Positions 53,801-62,419 of a DNA stretch of 64,000 nt are shown here, piece after piece. A program made the position numbers and the translations under genes. A model generated the notes under the pieces. That model was not told the DNA's origin. It saw only the letters and a list, made by a program, of their open reading frames with translations, and did no database searches. The stretch is from Pseudoglutamicibacter cumminsii (GTDB taxonomy: Bacteria; Actinomycetota; Actinomycetes; Actinomycetales; Micrococcaceae), in NCBI RefSeq assembly GCF_016907775.1, contig NZ_JAFBCO010000001.1, forward strand, positions 1,984,001 through 2,048,000, read 5' to 3'. The first letter of the stretch is position 1. Every line of letters starts with the position of its first letter.

Positions 53801-56191
53801 CTCGCTCGCCTAGATGCTGGCGAGTGGGTGATCCGCCGCAAGATGGCCGACAAGTATGATGCGCTACTGGCTGGGATCAACGCCGACGCTCCGTGGGTCC
53901 AGGGGCTACTCGCAGGATATGCACGCGGGGGACGCCCAGGCGTAGGCGTGAAGGTGTCGCCGCCGCAGGTCGAGGGTGTAGATGCGCCGGATAAACGGCC
54001 ACTCACGGACACGTGGGAGACCGCGATGGAAGAACTCACCCAGACTACGACGCGGGCATTCACGGCGATCACGACTACGACGGCACAGCAGGGTAAATCA
54101 CAGACTAAGACCGTCCAGGATCAGGGCCGCGCGCAGCAGACTGCGGTCAAGACATCTACAGCCCGGATGCTGGGAGATACCAAGGCCGCGTTTACAGGCA
54201 TGCGGGCGGTCGCATCGACTCAGGCGCAGGGGATGCGCGCTACTGTCACTACCCACACGCAGGGGATGAGTGACTCTGTCGCGGCCCATACTAAGTCCAT
54301 GCGGCAGACCGCCTCCACCCAGGCGCAGAGTATGCGGACTACTGTGGTGGGGCACGCGCTAGGGATGCGGAATACTGTCACTAGCCACGCTGACGGTATG
54401 CGCGGCAGTGTCGCATCTCACGCTACATCTATGCGGTCTAGCGCTGTCACAGAATTCAATACGATGCGAGATAAGGGCGTCTCGGCTGCAGGCTCTCTCC
54501 GCACCGGGATGGTCGAGCAGATGAGCGCCGCGCAGCCAGGATTCACGGGCGCCGTGAATCGCCTGGTCGGTGTGCTCCAGCGCTTCAGCTCATCCGTGAA
54601 TAAGGCTTACGGCGACTACAGCGTGAAGCTGGGCTCGCCGGTGAAGCTCGCGACCGGCGGTATCATGCCTGGCTACACTCCAGGCCGCGACGTGCATAAA
54701 TTCATGTCCCCTACCGGCGGGGCGCTAGAGCTGTCGGGTGGTGAGGCGATCCTCCGCCCTGAGGCTACGCGTGCGCTGGGTGCGGGCTGGGTCCACTCCG
54801 TCAACGCGGCGGCACGTAAGGGCGGCTCGGCGGGTGTCAGGTCGATGCTCGGCACCGACGACCCGAACATCACCCAGCGTTTCGCTGACGGTGGTATATT
54901 CCAGTCACCAGCGCAGGTCCGCGCCCGCGGCCGCTCCATCGCGGGGACACATAAGGGCGAGGCCGGGGCCGGCTGGTTCGGCCAGCTGGGCCGGTCGATC
55001 ATCGATAAAGTCACCGCGGCCGCCGTGAAGCGAGCGATCAAAGACCTAGAGGAATTCGCTCCAGGCCGTGGCTTCATCAAACCCACCATCGGGTCAGTAA
55101 CCGCCCCATACGGGCAAGCCCGCGGCCGGTACCCTCACGCCGGCATCGACTTCGCCGCACCAGGCGGCGGCCCGACATGGGCGTCCGCCGCTGGCCGCGT
55201 CATGAAAACCGGCTGGAACATCCTCACCGGCCGCACCGGTATCGGTATCGCACTCGATCACGGTGGCGGATACTACACCTACTACGGCCACAACCCGCCG
55301 GGCGGGGTGAAGGTTAAGCCCGGCGACAAGGTCAGGCAGCGGGACCGTATCGGCGCGCAAGGTAATACCGGTAATAGCACGGGTACTCACCTGCATTTCG
55401 AGATCCATAAGGGCCGGTATGGCGCGGCTGTGAACCCCGCACCGTATCTCGCGGGTGATAAGGCGCCGCTACTGGGTGGTGTCGCTGGTGTCGCTGGAGG
55501 TGCGGCACGCTGGGCTAGCGATGTGAGGCGGGCGCTCGCCGCGAACGGGCTCCCCACCACCTCGGACTATGTGGGTGCGTGGCTCCGTCAGATCCAGACC
55601 GAGTCCGGCGGCAACCCTCGGGCCCGTCAGGGGATCGTCGACATCAACAGCATTATGGGGATGCCCGCCCAGGGGCTCCTGCAGACGATCCCGCCCACCT
55701 TCAATGCCTTCAAACATAAAGGTCACGGCGACATCTATAACGGCTACGACAATATGCTCGCGGCGATGGCGTACGCGAAATCCCGGTACGGCGTGAAGGG
55801 GATGCTGCAGGCGGTCGGTCGTGGCCGCGGATACGCGTCTGGCGGCCCAGTCACCGGTAAGGGGACTGGGACGAGCGACAGTATCCTCGCACGCCTATCT
55901 CATGGTGAGCATGTCTGGACTGCCGGTGAAGTGCGGGCGGCGGGCGGCCATGATGTCGTGACCGCGCTCCGCGCCTTGGCTACGACACGTACTACTACCG
56001 CCGATATTCCGGCACGCGTACAGACTGTGAGCCTGTCGCGCGGCACGCTCGAGCAGATCGCGACGATGGTCGACAAAGCGGCGCGGGCTCAGGTCGAGAT
56101 CAGCGGCCCCGTAACGACCGTCGACCCGGCTGAGATCGGCCGGGCGGTGGTGCGGGAGCAGACCCGCCGCGCACGGCTCGCGACACTCTAG
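50810..56191 (+). CDS. tape measure protein with M23 peptidase and SLT-like domains
   Basis: 1793 residues, setting tail length (about 0.15 nm per residue would give roughly 270 nm at most). N-terminal TP901-like region (SVLSGVGTAFAGATTAAGAM, IKAQQQLLGFGLEADKVIPT), two hydrophobic segments (near 365-400 and 555-575), a hendecad coiled-coil block (1131-1218), then LytM/M23 (about 1430-1545: HAGIDFAAPG and HLHFEIHKG with zinc ligands) and a lytic-transglycosylase-like domain (about 1567-1660: QIQTESGGNPRARQ). The wall-active domains probably help the genome cross the Gram-positive wall. Confidence 0.93.
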   Translation: MVASVAYTERIQGELLLDVSDWMRGMAEAQKATEETSRKSREHSRKQREQADETAKAHARQAKSAKAVSSVLSGVGTAFAGATTAAGAMATKLVKQGVAYNTLQASSRAALTTIFKDAGKANTQMDKLDAFAKNSPFAKDVFIKAQQQLLGFGLEADKVIPTLGAVQDAVAAVGGTNEDIAGITEALAKMKGQGKLSAQELNQLGQYGIDAAAIIGEEMGLTSQQIRAMASKPGGIPAEEIWDPLTKGLTKRFGGAAASVKETWVGATDRIKAAWRDTGSVLAKPLIDPKGGGQAILWANQFADVLRGVEKQAGPLTDMLVQRLTPGMIGVSKAMEDARVAVNNFDIRDLNSMLSKLAGYGPAIAGVSAALFSMGTKNIPIIGSLTGALGPLPTLLLGAAAASPEMRDAFADLIDAAGPLIKAAGEIGAVFAGTLSEGMAIAGKALQGVAGILGAATDAFDKLPGPVKSAALALAGLMAVRKFFPVFAKDMAELPNKAGGAVQGVVRSFSGWTGTFRTAAAEAGTFGGKVTAVGKTLAASGGRGFLGAVNGIMGALGGPWGLALTGATLALGYLAKQNADAKARLDELRGAVDAQTGALTENAEAVAAKYVQEEIGTEKLAQYGVSLADATQAVLGQGDAQERVAQQISDSTDEAQRSKNIWETIGDAIFDPFNQGASQAALEAENLQGQISKGADTLADAAEKGKANADAVRELEAAQTQAHRAAETFTQQIKTFNDETRTAAERTDAFANALDLLRGDTASTEEMNRKLAASQRSIGQFFQENAEKGEAWRRKLVDVKTGTIQQSDEGDRLNQVLSDHRKKMLDATRAAYDKAVQDGDSAGAADKARAAYARQTEELKNTLREAGLTEEQIRKLTRRYLDTPDAVETTIKLMGKKDFEADAKWLTRQRDMDVIARATADWNSFERVLAKAQGYMTKAGKVVTPNSGKGFGVLRADGGRIPGYAAGGRPGGYKLPTTGPGTRVTDGIVGVTRAGVPLARLDAGEWVIRRKMADKYDALLAGINADAPWVQGLLAGYARGGRPGVGVKVSPPQVEGVDAPDKRPLTDTWETAMEELTQTTTRAFTAITTTTAQQGKSQTKTVQDQGRAQQTAVKTSTARMLGDTKAAFTGMRAVASTQAQGMRATVTTHTQGMSDSVAAHTKSMRQTASTQAQSMRTTVVGHALGMRNTVTSHADGMRGSVASHATSMRSSAVTEFNTMRDKGVSAAGSLRTGMVEQMSAAQPGFTGAVNRLVGVLQRFSSSVNKAYGDYSVKLGSPVKLATGGIMPGYTPGRDVHKFMSPTGGALELSGGEAILRPEATRALGAGWVHSVNAAARKGGSAGVRSMLGTDDPNITQRFADGGIFQSPAQVRARGRSIAGTHKGEAGAGWFGQLGRSIIDKVTAAAVKRAIKDLEEFAPGRGFIKPTIGSVTAPYGQARGRYPHAGIDFAAPGGGPTWASAAGRVMKTGWNILTGRTGIGIALDHGGGYYTYYGHNPPGGVKVKPGDKVRQRDRIGAQGNTGNSTGTHLHFEIHKGRYGAAVNPAPYLAGDKAPLLGGVAGVAGGAARWASDVRRALAANGLPTTSDYVGAWLRQIQTESGGNPRARQGIVDINSIMGMPAQGLLQTIPPTFNAFKHKGHGDIYNGYDNMLAAMAYAKSRYGVKGMLQAVGRGRGYASGGPVTGKGTGTSDSILARLSHGEHVWTAGEVRAAGGHDVVTALRALATTRTTTADIPARVQTVSLSRGTLEQIATMVDKAARAQVEISGPVTTVDPAEIGRAVVREQTRRARLATL
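54200..54463 (+). repeat. eight 11-residue (33-bp) repeats in the tape measure gene
   Basis: Unit M-R-x-(T/S)-(V/A)-x-(S/T)-(H/Q)-x-x-(G/S), eight uninterrupted copies, residues 1131-1218. The DNA units have diverged while the protein pattern is held. An 11-residue period is the signature of a hendecad (right-handed) coiled coil. Confidence 0.9.
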
Positions 56192-56199
56192 GAGGACAC

Positions 56200-57231
56200 A
56201 TGGACGAGTATGTAGTGAAAAATGTGCGGGGCGACTGGGGCACCATCCAAGAATGGATCCAGGCACCGCACCGCGAATATATCGACATGTACCACGCGAA
56301 AATAGGCGGGATTCCCCAACTTGATCCGGGCCCGTACCTGGAGGCGGGCCTGTACCGGCCAGACCTCTCCCAGGGCGTCGTGCTCCAGCATGACGGGTCC
56401 GGGTACGGGTACAAGCTGCTGGCGGGTGTGGAGGGGCTGGGTCCGGCGCCGGTGGAGTCGACGATCACCCCGATCGCGGCCGGCGGCGGTATCCGCCGAC
56501 ACTACAGGAAGACAGAGGGCGAGATCTTCCTCCCGATCCGGTACCAGGGATTCATGAAGAGTGAGATCCACGCGTACGCGCACGACCTGGCTATCCTGGC
56601 GGGTGTGGATGGGGCGCCGGTCGACCTCGTCATCAAAACCGACACCACTGGCTACGCCAACCGCACTAAACAAATGTTCTACCGGTCGGGTATGGAGATC
56701 CCCACCGTCTACGAGCGCGGCTATATCGCCTACGGTCTGACTTTCGATTATGTGGACCCGTACTGGTACGGCGACGAACAAACCCAGACCGTCAGGCTCG
56801 GCGACCCGATGAAACCATTCATCACCGCCCCCGCGTCGGGTGAGGCTGTCCCTTTCCTCCCGGTCGTGCTCGGCAACTCATCAATCGAGGGCAGATTCAC
56901 TCTCCGGGTCGACTCTGAGCTACCCGTCTACCCGGTATGGGAAATCACCGGTCCAGGTAATGATCTCCGCATCCAGGTCGGCAAAAGCGTTTTAGAGCTA
57001 CGCGGGAAAGTCCCGGAAAACCTCACGATCACGACTGACCCGCGCACCGGTATCGACATCACCGGCGACGGGGCCACGCGTGGCGAGCTGTGGGAGCGTG
57101 TCCCGCTCGATAGTGAGCTCGCGCCGCTACAGCCCGGCCGCAACAACATCCGCGTGCAGATGACCGGCGCTGAGGGCGCATCCAGTGTCACGATCCGGTA
57201 CCGGGGGAGGTACACGACACCATGGCGCTGA
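56200..57231 (+). CDS. distal tail protein (Dit-like)
   Basis: 343 residues, AGGAGG upstream. Follows the tape measure directly. Pattern IRRHYRKTEGEIFLPIRYQG, YGLTFDYVDPYWYGDEQTQT and a C-terminal galectin-like beta region are those of siphovirus Dit proteins of the Gp36/minor-tail type. Overlaps the next gene by 10 bp. Confidence 0.8.
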   Translation: MDEYVVKNVRGDWGTIQEWIQAPHREYIDMYHAKIGGIPQLDPGPYLEAGLYRPDLSQGVVLQHDGSGYGYKLLAGVEGLGPAPVESTITPIAAGGGIRRHYRKTEGEIFLPIRYQGFMKSEIHAYAHDLAILAGVDGAPVDLVIKTDTTGYANRTKQMFYRSGMEIPTVYERGYIAYGLTFDYVDPYWYGDEQTQTVRLGDPMKPFITAPASGEAVPFLPVVLGNSSIEGRFTLRVDSELPVYPVWEITGPGNDLRIQVGKSVLELRGKVPENLTITTDPRTGIDITGDGATRGELWERVPLDSELAPLQPGRNNIRVQMTGAEGASSVTIRYRGRYTTPWR

Positions 57232-58388
57232 CTGTCTACACGGACTACGTTGTCGCACATATTTACACCCTCGGTAGCGACAATTATTTGACGCCGCGGG
57301 GTCGGTTCCCGGTCATCACCGCGACCGTGAACCTGCTCCGTAACGATGTGGGTGTGTTTGAGTTCACGGTGGACCCGACTCTGCCGGGCTGGTCACGCCT
57401 CGACACCACGACACATATAGCGCTCTACCACCGCGGGCAGCAACTCGTCGCGGGTGTGCCGGTGGAGATTGAGCAGTCCTGGGAGCACGGCGTCACCGAA
57501 CTCAGGGTCGCGGCCGTCTCTCACATGGTGTATCTCCGTGACCGCGTCACGGTACCTAACCCTGCGCGTACGTTGACGGCGCAGGACACGGACGCCGAAT
57601 ACAAACTGTCCGGTAGCGCCCTGAATGTGGTCGGGCAGATGGTGCGGGCCCAAGCGTCGACCGCCGCCGCCCGCGCCGAATATAGGTCGCCGCTCTGGGT
57701 GACGGGTCTCTCCTCTGGCGGGGAGCGTGTCAAGGTCAGGGCGCGCTACAAAGGCGTGCTCGATGAGCTACAGCGTATCGCCGCGCTCTCGCCAGGCTTG
57801 ACGGCGTCGACACAGGTCACGGAGACCACCAATAGCCGGCCGCGCGTCGCGTTCACTGTCGCGCATGGCCGCGACCTGGCCCGCGCGATCCGCTTCACCG
57901 AAGCCACCGGCGGGGTCCTCTCCTACACCCTCACTCGGTCGGCGCCGGAAGTCACGGACGTGATCGTCGCCGGGCAGGGCGAAGGCACAGCCCGCACGAT
58001 CCGGCACATCACCGGCGACAGTAAGACGTGGGGCCGGCGAGTCTATGTGTTCCAGGACCGACGCGACACCGACGACCCCACCGAGCTCGACACCGCCGGG
58101 AAAGAGACCCTCACCGAAGGCACCGCGACCTCGGCTGTCTCCGTACAGGTCACCGACACCGACCGGATACAGTACGGCCGCGACTACCAGATCGGCGACA
58201 CCGTCACCATACAGACCAGCGCCGGAGACATCACCGACACCCTCGAAGCCGCCGAGCTGAGGTTCGACCATACTGGCCTCGACATCCGGCTACATGTCGG
58301 CGCGAAGCCCGGAGCACCAGCCGGCGCCGAATGGGTCCCCACCGTCGCTAAGCTCGCGCGCGCATTCACCACCATCACCACCCAATAA
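57222..58388 (+). CDS. siphovirus Gp37-like minor tail protein (tail-associated)
   Basis: 388 residues. Pattern FPVITATVNLLRNDVGVFEF, WEHGVTELRVAAVSHMVYLR and DYQIGDTVTIQTSAGDITDT fits the ReqiPepy6 Gp37-like family, which forms the baseplate hub in actinophages. Confidence 0.82.
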   Translation: MALTVYTDYVVAHIYTLGSDNYLTPRGRFPVITATVNLLRNDVGVFEFTVDPTLPGWSRLDTTTHIALYHRGQQLVAGVPVEIEQSWEHGVTELRVAAVSHMVYLRDRVTVPNPARTLTAQDTDAEYKLSGSALNVVGQMVRAQASTAAARAEYRSPLWVTGLSSGGERVKVRARYKGVLDELQRIAALSPGLTASTQVTETTNSRPRVAFTVAHGRDLARAIRFTEATGGVLSYTLTRSAPEVTDVIVAGQGEGTARTIRHITGDSKTWGRRVYVFQDRRDTDDPTELDTAGKETLTEGTATSAVSVQVTDTDRIQYGRDYQIGDTVTIQTSAGDITDTLEAAELRFDHTGLDIRLHVGAKPGAPAGAEWVPTVAKLARAFTTITTQ

Positions 58389-58423
58389 CCCCACCCCACT
58401 ACACCCACTGGAGGTGCCTTATT

Positions 58424-59419
58424 ATGGCGTCCATCGACGAGCGCGTCACAGCGCTAGAAAAACTCATCAAAGCATCCCCCGCCGCTGACTTCACCGGGCT
58501 ACAGCGCTCCTACCCGGTCGAGGGTCAGCAGATGACTAGCGACATGTGGGGCAACGTCACCTTGGGTGTCGGTAACGGGATTTTGGACCGCGGCGGGTAC
58601 CCGTACGACCTCATCAACATCAATAACAGCCGAAATACGGTGACGATCAAACCGGAGAATGACGGGCCGGCCGCGGCGATCGTCAACGGGTACTACCACG
58701 AGCTCCACAAGAACGTGGTGTTTAAGGTCCCGGCGCCATCGAGCGGGACGGTCACCTACGACATCGTCCTAGAGTACGATCCCTCGGCACACGGCAGCAC
58801 GGACGGCCCGGTCATGCTGAAGCTGATCCGCCGTGGCCCCGACCGCCCATCCGGAGCGATCCAGGTGATTGTGCATAGCATCACTCGCCGCGCTAACGAG
58901 CTCCTCACGGATGCTGAGATTATCCGCCACTCTCCGCGTATCGCCCCGACGATCTATGTGCACCGGAAGGTGTCGATGCCGGCTCATGACAGTGTCTTGT
59001 ACGGGACGACGTGTGTCGTCAAAAGTGAGGGCCGCGTCTACACCAGGATGTTGGAGCGGTGGGAGCCACTGGAGCCTCCGGTGGAGCGCGTCAACCTCTC
59101 CGGTATCGGCACCGACTACGTATGGGGCACGAATTCCTACATCCTGCGGGAGGGCCCGTACCGGCGCCTATTCGGGCGACTGCGTCGCGCTGACGGCCGG
59201 AATTTTGAGCCCACCTCGACCGGGTATGGCGTCTATACGATCCCGTACCAGGACCGCCCACAGACCGTACTCACCGCGCAAGTCGCGGCAGGGTCAGGCG
59301 ACCGTGACCCGCGGTTCGTGAAATGCGCGGTCGACGGGACCGATAAAGTGTGGCGGCTCTACCCCACCGGGTCGACCTCTTACATCGATTTCCATGACTT
59401 CACGTGGAGGGCCGACTAA
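58424..59419 (+). CDS. minor tail/receptor-binding-region protein
   Basis: 331 residues. Short N-terminal coiled coil (MASIDERVTALEKLIK), then a jelly-roll-like beta domain beginning YPVEGQQMTSDMWGNVTLGV, seen at the N-terminus of actinophage tail tip proteins. The C-terminal half (from about 220) is unique-looking and could bind the host surface. Confidence 0.75.
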   Translation: MASIDERVTALEKLIKASPAADFTGLQRSYPVEGQQMTSDMWGNVTLGVGNGILDRGGYPYDLININNSRNTVTIKPENDGPAAAIVNGYYHELHKNVVFKVPAPSSGTVTYDIVLEYDPSAHGSTDGPVMLKLIRRGPDRPSGAIQVIVHSITRRANELLTDAEIIRHSPRIAPTIYVHRKVSMPAHDSVLYGTTCVVKSEGRVYTRMLERWEPLEPPVERVNLSGIGTDYVWGTNSYILREGPYRRLFGRLRRADGRNFEPTSTGYGVYTIPYQDRPQTVLTAQVAAGSGDRDPRFVKCAVDGTDKVWRLYPTGSTSYIDFHDFTWRAD

Positions 59420-59910
59420 TGGCCGAGCCCCTCACCACCCTCAGAGACCGCGTCATCCCCCGCATCATGTGGGTGCAGGCGGTCTTGTACCTCGCTATCG
59501 GCGCGACCTGGTACACGGCCCCTACAGAGTCACGGCTACGCGGGCTAGGCATCCTAGGCGGCGACCGGCCGCATATCGCGGTAGCGCTCCTCCTCACGGT
59601 CGGCGGGGTCATCACCATCGCCGGCGCGATCGCGCCAGCGGCCCGATACGGGTGGGTCCGCATCCTAGGAGTCTGTGCCGCGTCCGCGACCCCGCTGCTC
59701 GTCGCCTACCCATATTTTTTGTCATGGCTCTTAGGTGACGCCCCGCGCGGGCACATCACCGCTATCAGCTACACCGGCTACAGCGTTATTTTTATCGCGG
59801 CGGTGACTGCCGTGTCACGGTACACGATTGATAGCGCGGACCAGATCCGTGCCGCCCCGGCCGCCCGGCACGCCACTGACGAAGGTGGGGGTGGTGGTGT
59901 GAGTGAGTGA
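59419..59910 (+). CDS. four-helix membrane protein
   Basis: 163 residues from ATG 59419, overlapping the preceding stop (TAATG). Four hydrophobic segments (MWVQAVLYLAIGATWY; IAVALLLTVGGVITIAGAIA; ILGVCAASATPLLVAYPYFL; YSVIFIAAVTAVS). Encoded between tail tip and lysis genes. May be a holin partner; function not established. Confidence 0.7.
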   Translation: MAEPLTTLRDRVIPRIMWVQAVLYLAIGATWYTAPTESRLRGLGILGGDRPHIAVALLLTVGGVITIAGAIAPAARYGWVRILGVCAASATPLLVAYPYFLSWLLGDAPRGHITAISYTGYSVIFIAAVTAVSRYTIDSADQIRAAPAARHATDEGGGGGVSE

Positions 59911-60310
59911 CCACATCCTCACAGCGATATTCGCGGCCGTCTCAGCGCTCGCCGGTAGCGGCCTCACCATGTGGGCGACTATCAGGACTGCCCGCGCAGA
60001 CCAGGCCGCGCAGGACGCCGCGACCGAGGTTGACGCGACCCGCGCCGCGTGGGAGATCACTACGGACACGATCACGTCCCTGCGTGACCGGATCGACGCC
60101 GCAGAGCAGGCCCTGTCCGCTGAGCGGGCAGAGCGTGAGGAGATCTCCGCGAAAGTCTCTGCGCTAATGCTGGATCTCGCACGCAGGGACAGTCTCCTAC
60201 TGGAGGCTAGCGCTGTGATCGAGTGGGTGCGCAGGGGTGCATATCCTCCCCCACCGACAGTGTCTGACGCGATGATCCACTACATCAGTAAGAATCCCCC
60301 ATCCCAGTGA
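59903..60310 (+). CDS. membrane-anchored coiled-coil protein
   Basis: 135 residues, GTG start overlapping the previous gene. One N-terminal membrane segment (ILTAIFAAVSALAGSGLTMW) then a long coiled coil (LRDRIDAAEQALSAERAERE). Arrangement resembles proteins found near lysis cassettes of actinophages; role unknown. Confidence 0.7.
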   Translation: MSDHILTAIFAAVSALAGSGLTMWATIRTARADQAAQDAATEVDATRAAWEITTDTITSLRDRIDAAEQALSAERAEREEISAKVSALMLDLARRDSLLLEASAVIEWVRRGAYPPPPTVSDAMIHYISKNPPSQ

Positions 60311-60332
60311 CCCCGGCTATGTGTCCGGGGTC
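60309..60332 (+). terminator. hairpin before the endolysin gene
   Basis: GACCCCGG (60309-60316) / CCGGGGTC (60325-60332), loop CTATGTGT, followed by GTGTTGTTTCT. Reads as a moderate intrinsic terminator or attenuator between tail and lysis genes. Confidence 0.55.
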
Positions 60333-60362
60333 GTGTTGTTTCTACTCGGCAGGAGACTATCT

Positions 60363-61247
60363 ATGTCGTATAAATATGTCCGTAAACATTCATCCCCCAA
60401 TAGGACGCCCGGTGCGCGTGGCGCGGGCCAGATCGATCGGATAGTGATCCACTGGTGGGGCGACCCGAAAACCCGCCCGAGCTTCGGCGGGGTCGTAGGG
60501 TGGCTGACTAACCGCCGCGCTGGAACCTCGGCTCACTATGTCGTGGAGGCCGGGCAGGTCGCGTGCATCGTATCCCCTAAGGATGTCGCCTGGCACGCCG
60601 GTAATTACACGATGAATAAACGCTCGATCGGTATCGAATGCAATCCCCGTATGACCGCCGGCGACCTGTCGACCGTGGTCGAGCTGGTCGCGGAGCTACG
60701 CCGCACCTACAGCATCCCTGAGTCTGGTGTGATCGGCCACCAGGACGTGGTCGCGACACAATGCCCGGGACGGTATATGTCTCAGCTGCCGTCGATCCGG
60801 TCCCGGTCTACCGCTATCATGCGCGGCTCAGCTGTAGCCGCCTCCGGGGTCGCGTCTGTCAGGGCCGCTAAGGCCTCGACGAAGGCTAAACGGGTACAGA
60901 AGCGCGTCGAGAAGAAGGCGGCGAAGCGTAAGCCGTGGCCATCCGCTGACCTCCCCGTCACTAAGACCCACACCACCGCCAGCCATAACGCGTGGGTGCG
61001 GCTCATGGCCTCCGTCGGGTATAAAGACCGGCGGCTCGGTACGGCGCTACAGAAATGGCTCCGCAAGCTCGGATACTACCGCGGCATCGTTGACGGGCAA
61101 TTCGGGCCTATGAGTGTCCGTGCGCTGCAGTCTTTCCTGCGTGCCAAGGGCCTCTACCGGGGCCTGGTCGACGGGTCCCGCGGCCCACTCACGATCCAAT
61201 CCGAAATCCGCTACCTCAATACCCAACGCAAATACATCAAGAAGTAG
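60363..61247 (+). CDS. endolysin: N-acetylmuramoyl-L-alanine amidase with peptidoglycan-binding C-terminus
   Basis: 294 residues from ATG 60363 (AGGAG upstream; longer frame rejected). Amidase_2 domain: IVIHWWGDPKTR (first His), AWHAGN, SIGIECNP, and GHQDVVATQCPGRY with Cys at the third zinc position. A Lys-rich linker (VRAAKASTKAKRVQKRVEKK) leads to a PG-binding-1-like domain (LGYYRGIVDGQFGPMSVRAL and GLYRGLVDGSRGPLT). No signal peptide, so holin-dependent. Confidence 0.92.
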   Translation: MSYKYVRKHSSPNRTPGARGAGQIDRIVIHWWGDPKTRPSFGGVVGWLTNRRAGTSAHYVVEAGQVACIVSPKDVAWHAGNYTMNKRSIGIECNPRMTAGDLSTVVELVAELRRTYSIPESGVIGHQDVVATQCPGRYMSQLPSIRSRSTAIMRGSAVAASGVASVRAAKASTKAKRVQKRVEKKAAKRKPWPSADLPVTKTHTTASHNAWVRLMASVGYKDRRLGTALQKWLRKLGYYRGIVDGQFGPMSVRALQSFLRAKGLYRGLVDGSRGPLTIQSEIRYLNTQRKYIKK

Positions 61248-61256
61248 GAGACCCTG

Positions 61257-61541
61257 ATGAATATTACTGAAGCTATTCCCGCGCGTGTCCGCGCTGTCCT
61301 GTATCTGGTCGTAGGTGTGCTCACTGTCGCGGCTGGTGCCCTCTCCACCTGGTATGCGACCGTAGACGGTGGCGTCCCGACGTGGGTTACCGGTGTGACT
61401 GGTGTCCTAGCGTATGTGGCGGGCGCGACCGGCCTGGTCGCCGCTGGCAACACGGCCGTGTCTTCTGTGGATGGCAGCGTTATTTCTGCCGCTGACGAAC
61501 CCACCATCGACGATATTGACGTAAACACTGAGGCCGAATAG
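61257..61541 (+). CDS. phage holin
   Basis: 94 residues, two membrane segments (VLYLVVGVLTVAAGALSTWY and VTGVLAYVAGATGLVAAG) and an acidic C-terminal tail (DEPTIDDIDVNTEAE). The pattern fits class II holins of actinophages. Nine bp after the endolysin. Confidence 0.88.
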   Translation: MNITEAIPARVRAVLYLVVGVLTVAAGALSTWYATVDGGVPTWVTGVTGVLAYVAGATGLVAAGNTAVSSVDGSVISAADEPTIDDIDVNTEAE

Positions 61542-61587
61542 GATAACGTGTGGAGGGCTCGTACCTCTAGTGTTAAAAAGTCATGAG

Positions 61588-61624
61588 AGCGCCCAGCAAG
61601 CCTATCCCAGGTTTGCTGGGCGCT
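61588..61624. terminator. bidirectional terminator closing the late operon
   Basis: Perfect 12-bp arms AGCGCCCAGCAA (61588-61599) and TTGCTGGGCGCT (61613-61624), followed by CCTTTTGTGTTT. The opposite side has TTTTTAACAC on the minus strand, so it also ends the convergent acidic-protein operon. Confidence 0.9.
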
Positions 61625-61645
61625 CCTTTTGTGTTTAAAGCCCCA

Positions 61646-62041
61646 TCACGTCCAGTCGACTCCGGCGTCTGGGATGTTGTGGGCGACGCGTGCAAGCACC
61701 ATGCGCCACCACCCTACCGGCGCTCCCTCGGGTGCCTGCACGTCCTCGTAGATACCCGCGTCGACCGCCGCCTGATTATATGGCACCTTGATCGGCCACT
61801 CAGCAGTGTGCGTCTCGTAATGCCGGGTCAGGTACGCGACGGCCTTGTCTGTCAGGGCTACGAGCTCACGTACCCTCTCTGTCACCTCAGGTGGCGGTAG
61901 GTACCGCTCTCGCTCCCAGTCGCGGGCGGCGCTTAGTGGCGTGTCTAGGTATTCTGCGAGCTCCCGTAGCTGGTATCCAAGGTAGGCTCGGGTAGCCTTT
62001 AGCTCGGCCGCTGTCATTCGACGTGTCATTTGCGGGCTCAT
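61646..62041 (-). CDS. HTH regulator at the end of the acidic-protein operon
   Basis: 131 residues. N-terminal HTH: MTAAELKATRAYLGYQLREL, YLDTPLSAARDWERERYLPP, resembling the YdiL/DUF1870 type with its Trp-Glu after the recognition helix, then a helical region and a C-terminal tail. Starts 3 bp after the stop of the preceding gene. As the last gene of a lysogeny operon with a promoter palindrome, it probably autoregulates, in the way Aca proteins do. Confidence 0.75.
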   Translation of the reverse strand: MSPQMTRRMTAAELKATRAYLGYQLRELAEYLDTPLSAARDWERERYLPPPEVTERVRELVALTDKAVAYLTRHYETHTAEWPIKVPYNQAAVDAGIYEDVQAPEGAPVGWWRMVLARVAHNIPDAGVDWT

Positions 62042-62044
62042 TTC

Positions 62045-62353
62045 TTAGCGGCTGCTGGTGTCGTGGCGCATCAGGACGGCGTTGAATTCGTCTTCGGTGA
62101 GTTCTTTGATCCGATATTGGGTGTTACCTAGCTGGATTCCGTCCTCATTGAATTCCTGGACCCATTCGACGATCTCATCTTCGATGGCGTCGAGGTCGTA
62201 GTCTTCGACGAAGTCACCGAGATATGGGATCACCACGTATTCGATGATTTCGCCGGGGGTGCTGTAGAGGGTACGGGTGTCTCGCTCTTCCTCACGCTGG
62301 GCCTGGTATTGTCTGAGGATTTCTTCGTAGCCGTCGTCTAGTAGCTCGTGCAT
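62045..62353 (-). CDS. very acidic small protein, long paralogue
   Basis: 102 residues; about 28 Asp/Glu against 8 Lys/Arg. N-terminal helix (MHELLDDGYEEILRQYQAQR), then the domain shared with the gene at 62420: EDYDLDAIEDEIVEW and LTEDEFNAVLMRHD. Unknown function. Its charge would suit a DNA mimic, which is inference. Confidence 0.8.
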   Translation of the reverse strand: MHELLDDGYEEILRQYQAQREEERDTRTLYSTPGEIIEYVVIPYLGDFVEDYDLDAIEDEIVEWVQEFNEDGIQLGNTQYRIKELTEDEFNAVLMRHDTSSR

Positions 62354-62379
62354 GTCGGGTCTCCTATATGTGATCGGGG

Positions 62380-62405
62380 TGCCCCGGCCGGTGTTGGCCG
62401 GGGCA
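62380..62405 (-). promoter_or_regulatory. intercistronic hairpin in the acidic-protein operon
   Basis: Perfect 10-bp stem TGCCCCGGCC / GGCCGGGGCA with a six-base loop between the first and second genes. No U-tract follows, so it may set mRNA stability or the ratio between the two proteins rather than terminate. Confidence 0.65.
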
Positions 62406-62419
62406 GGTTGTGTGTGGGT

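Noticed and set aside
58028-58351. Arg/His-rich alternate frame in the Gp37-like gene
   Set aside because: Typical shadow frame of a GC-rich gene, no start signal or motif.
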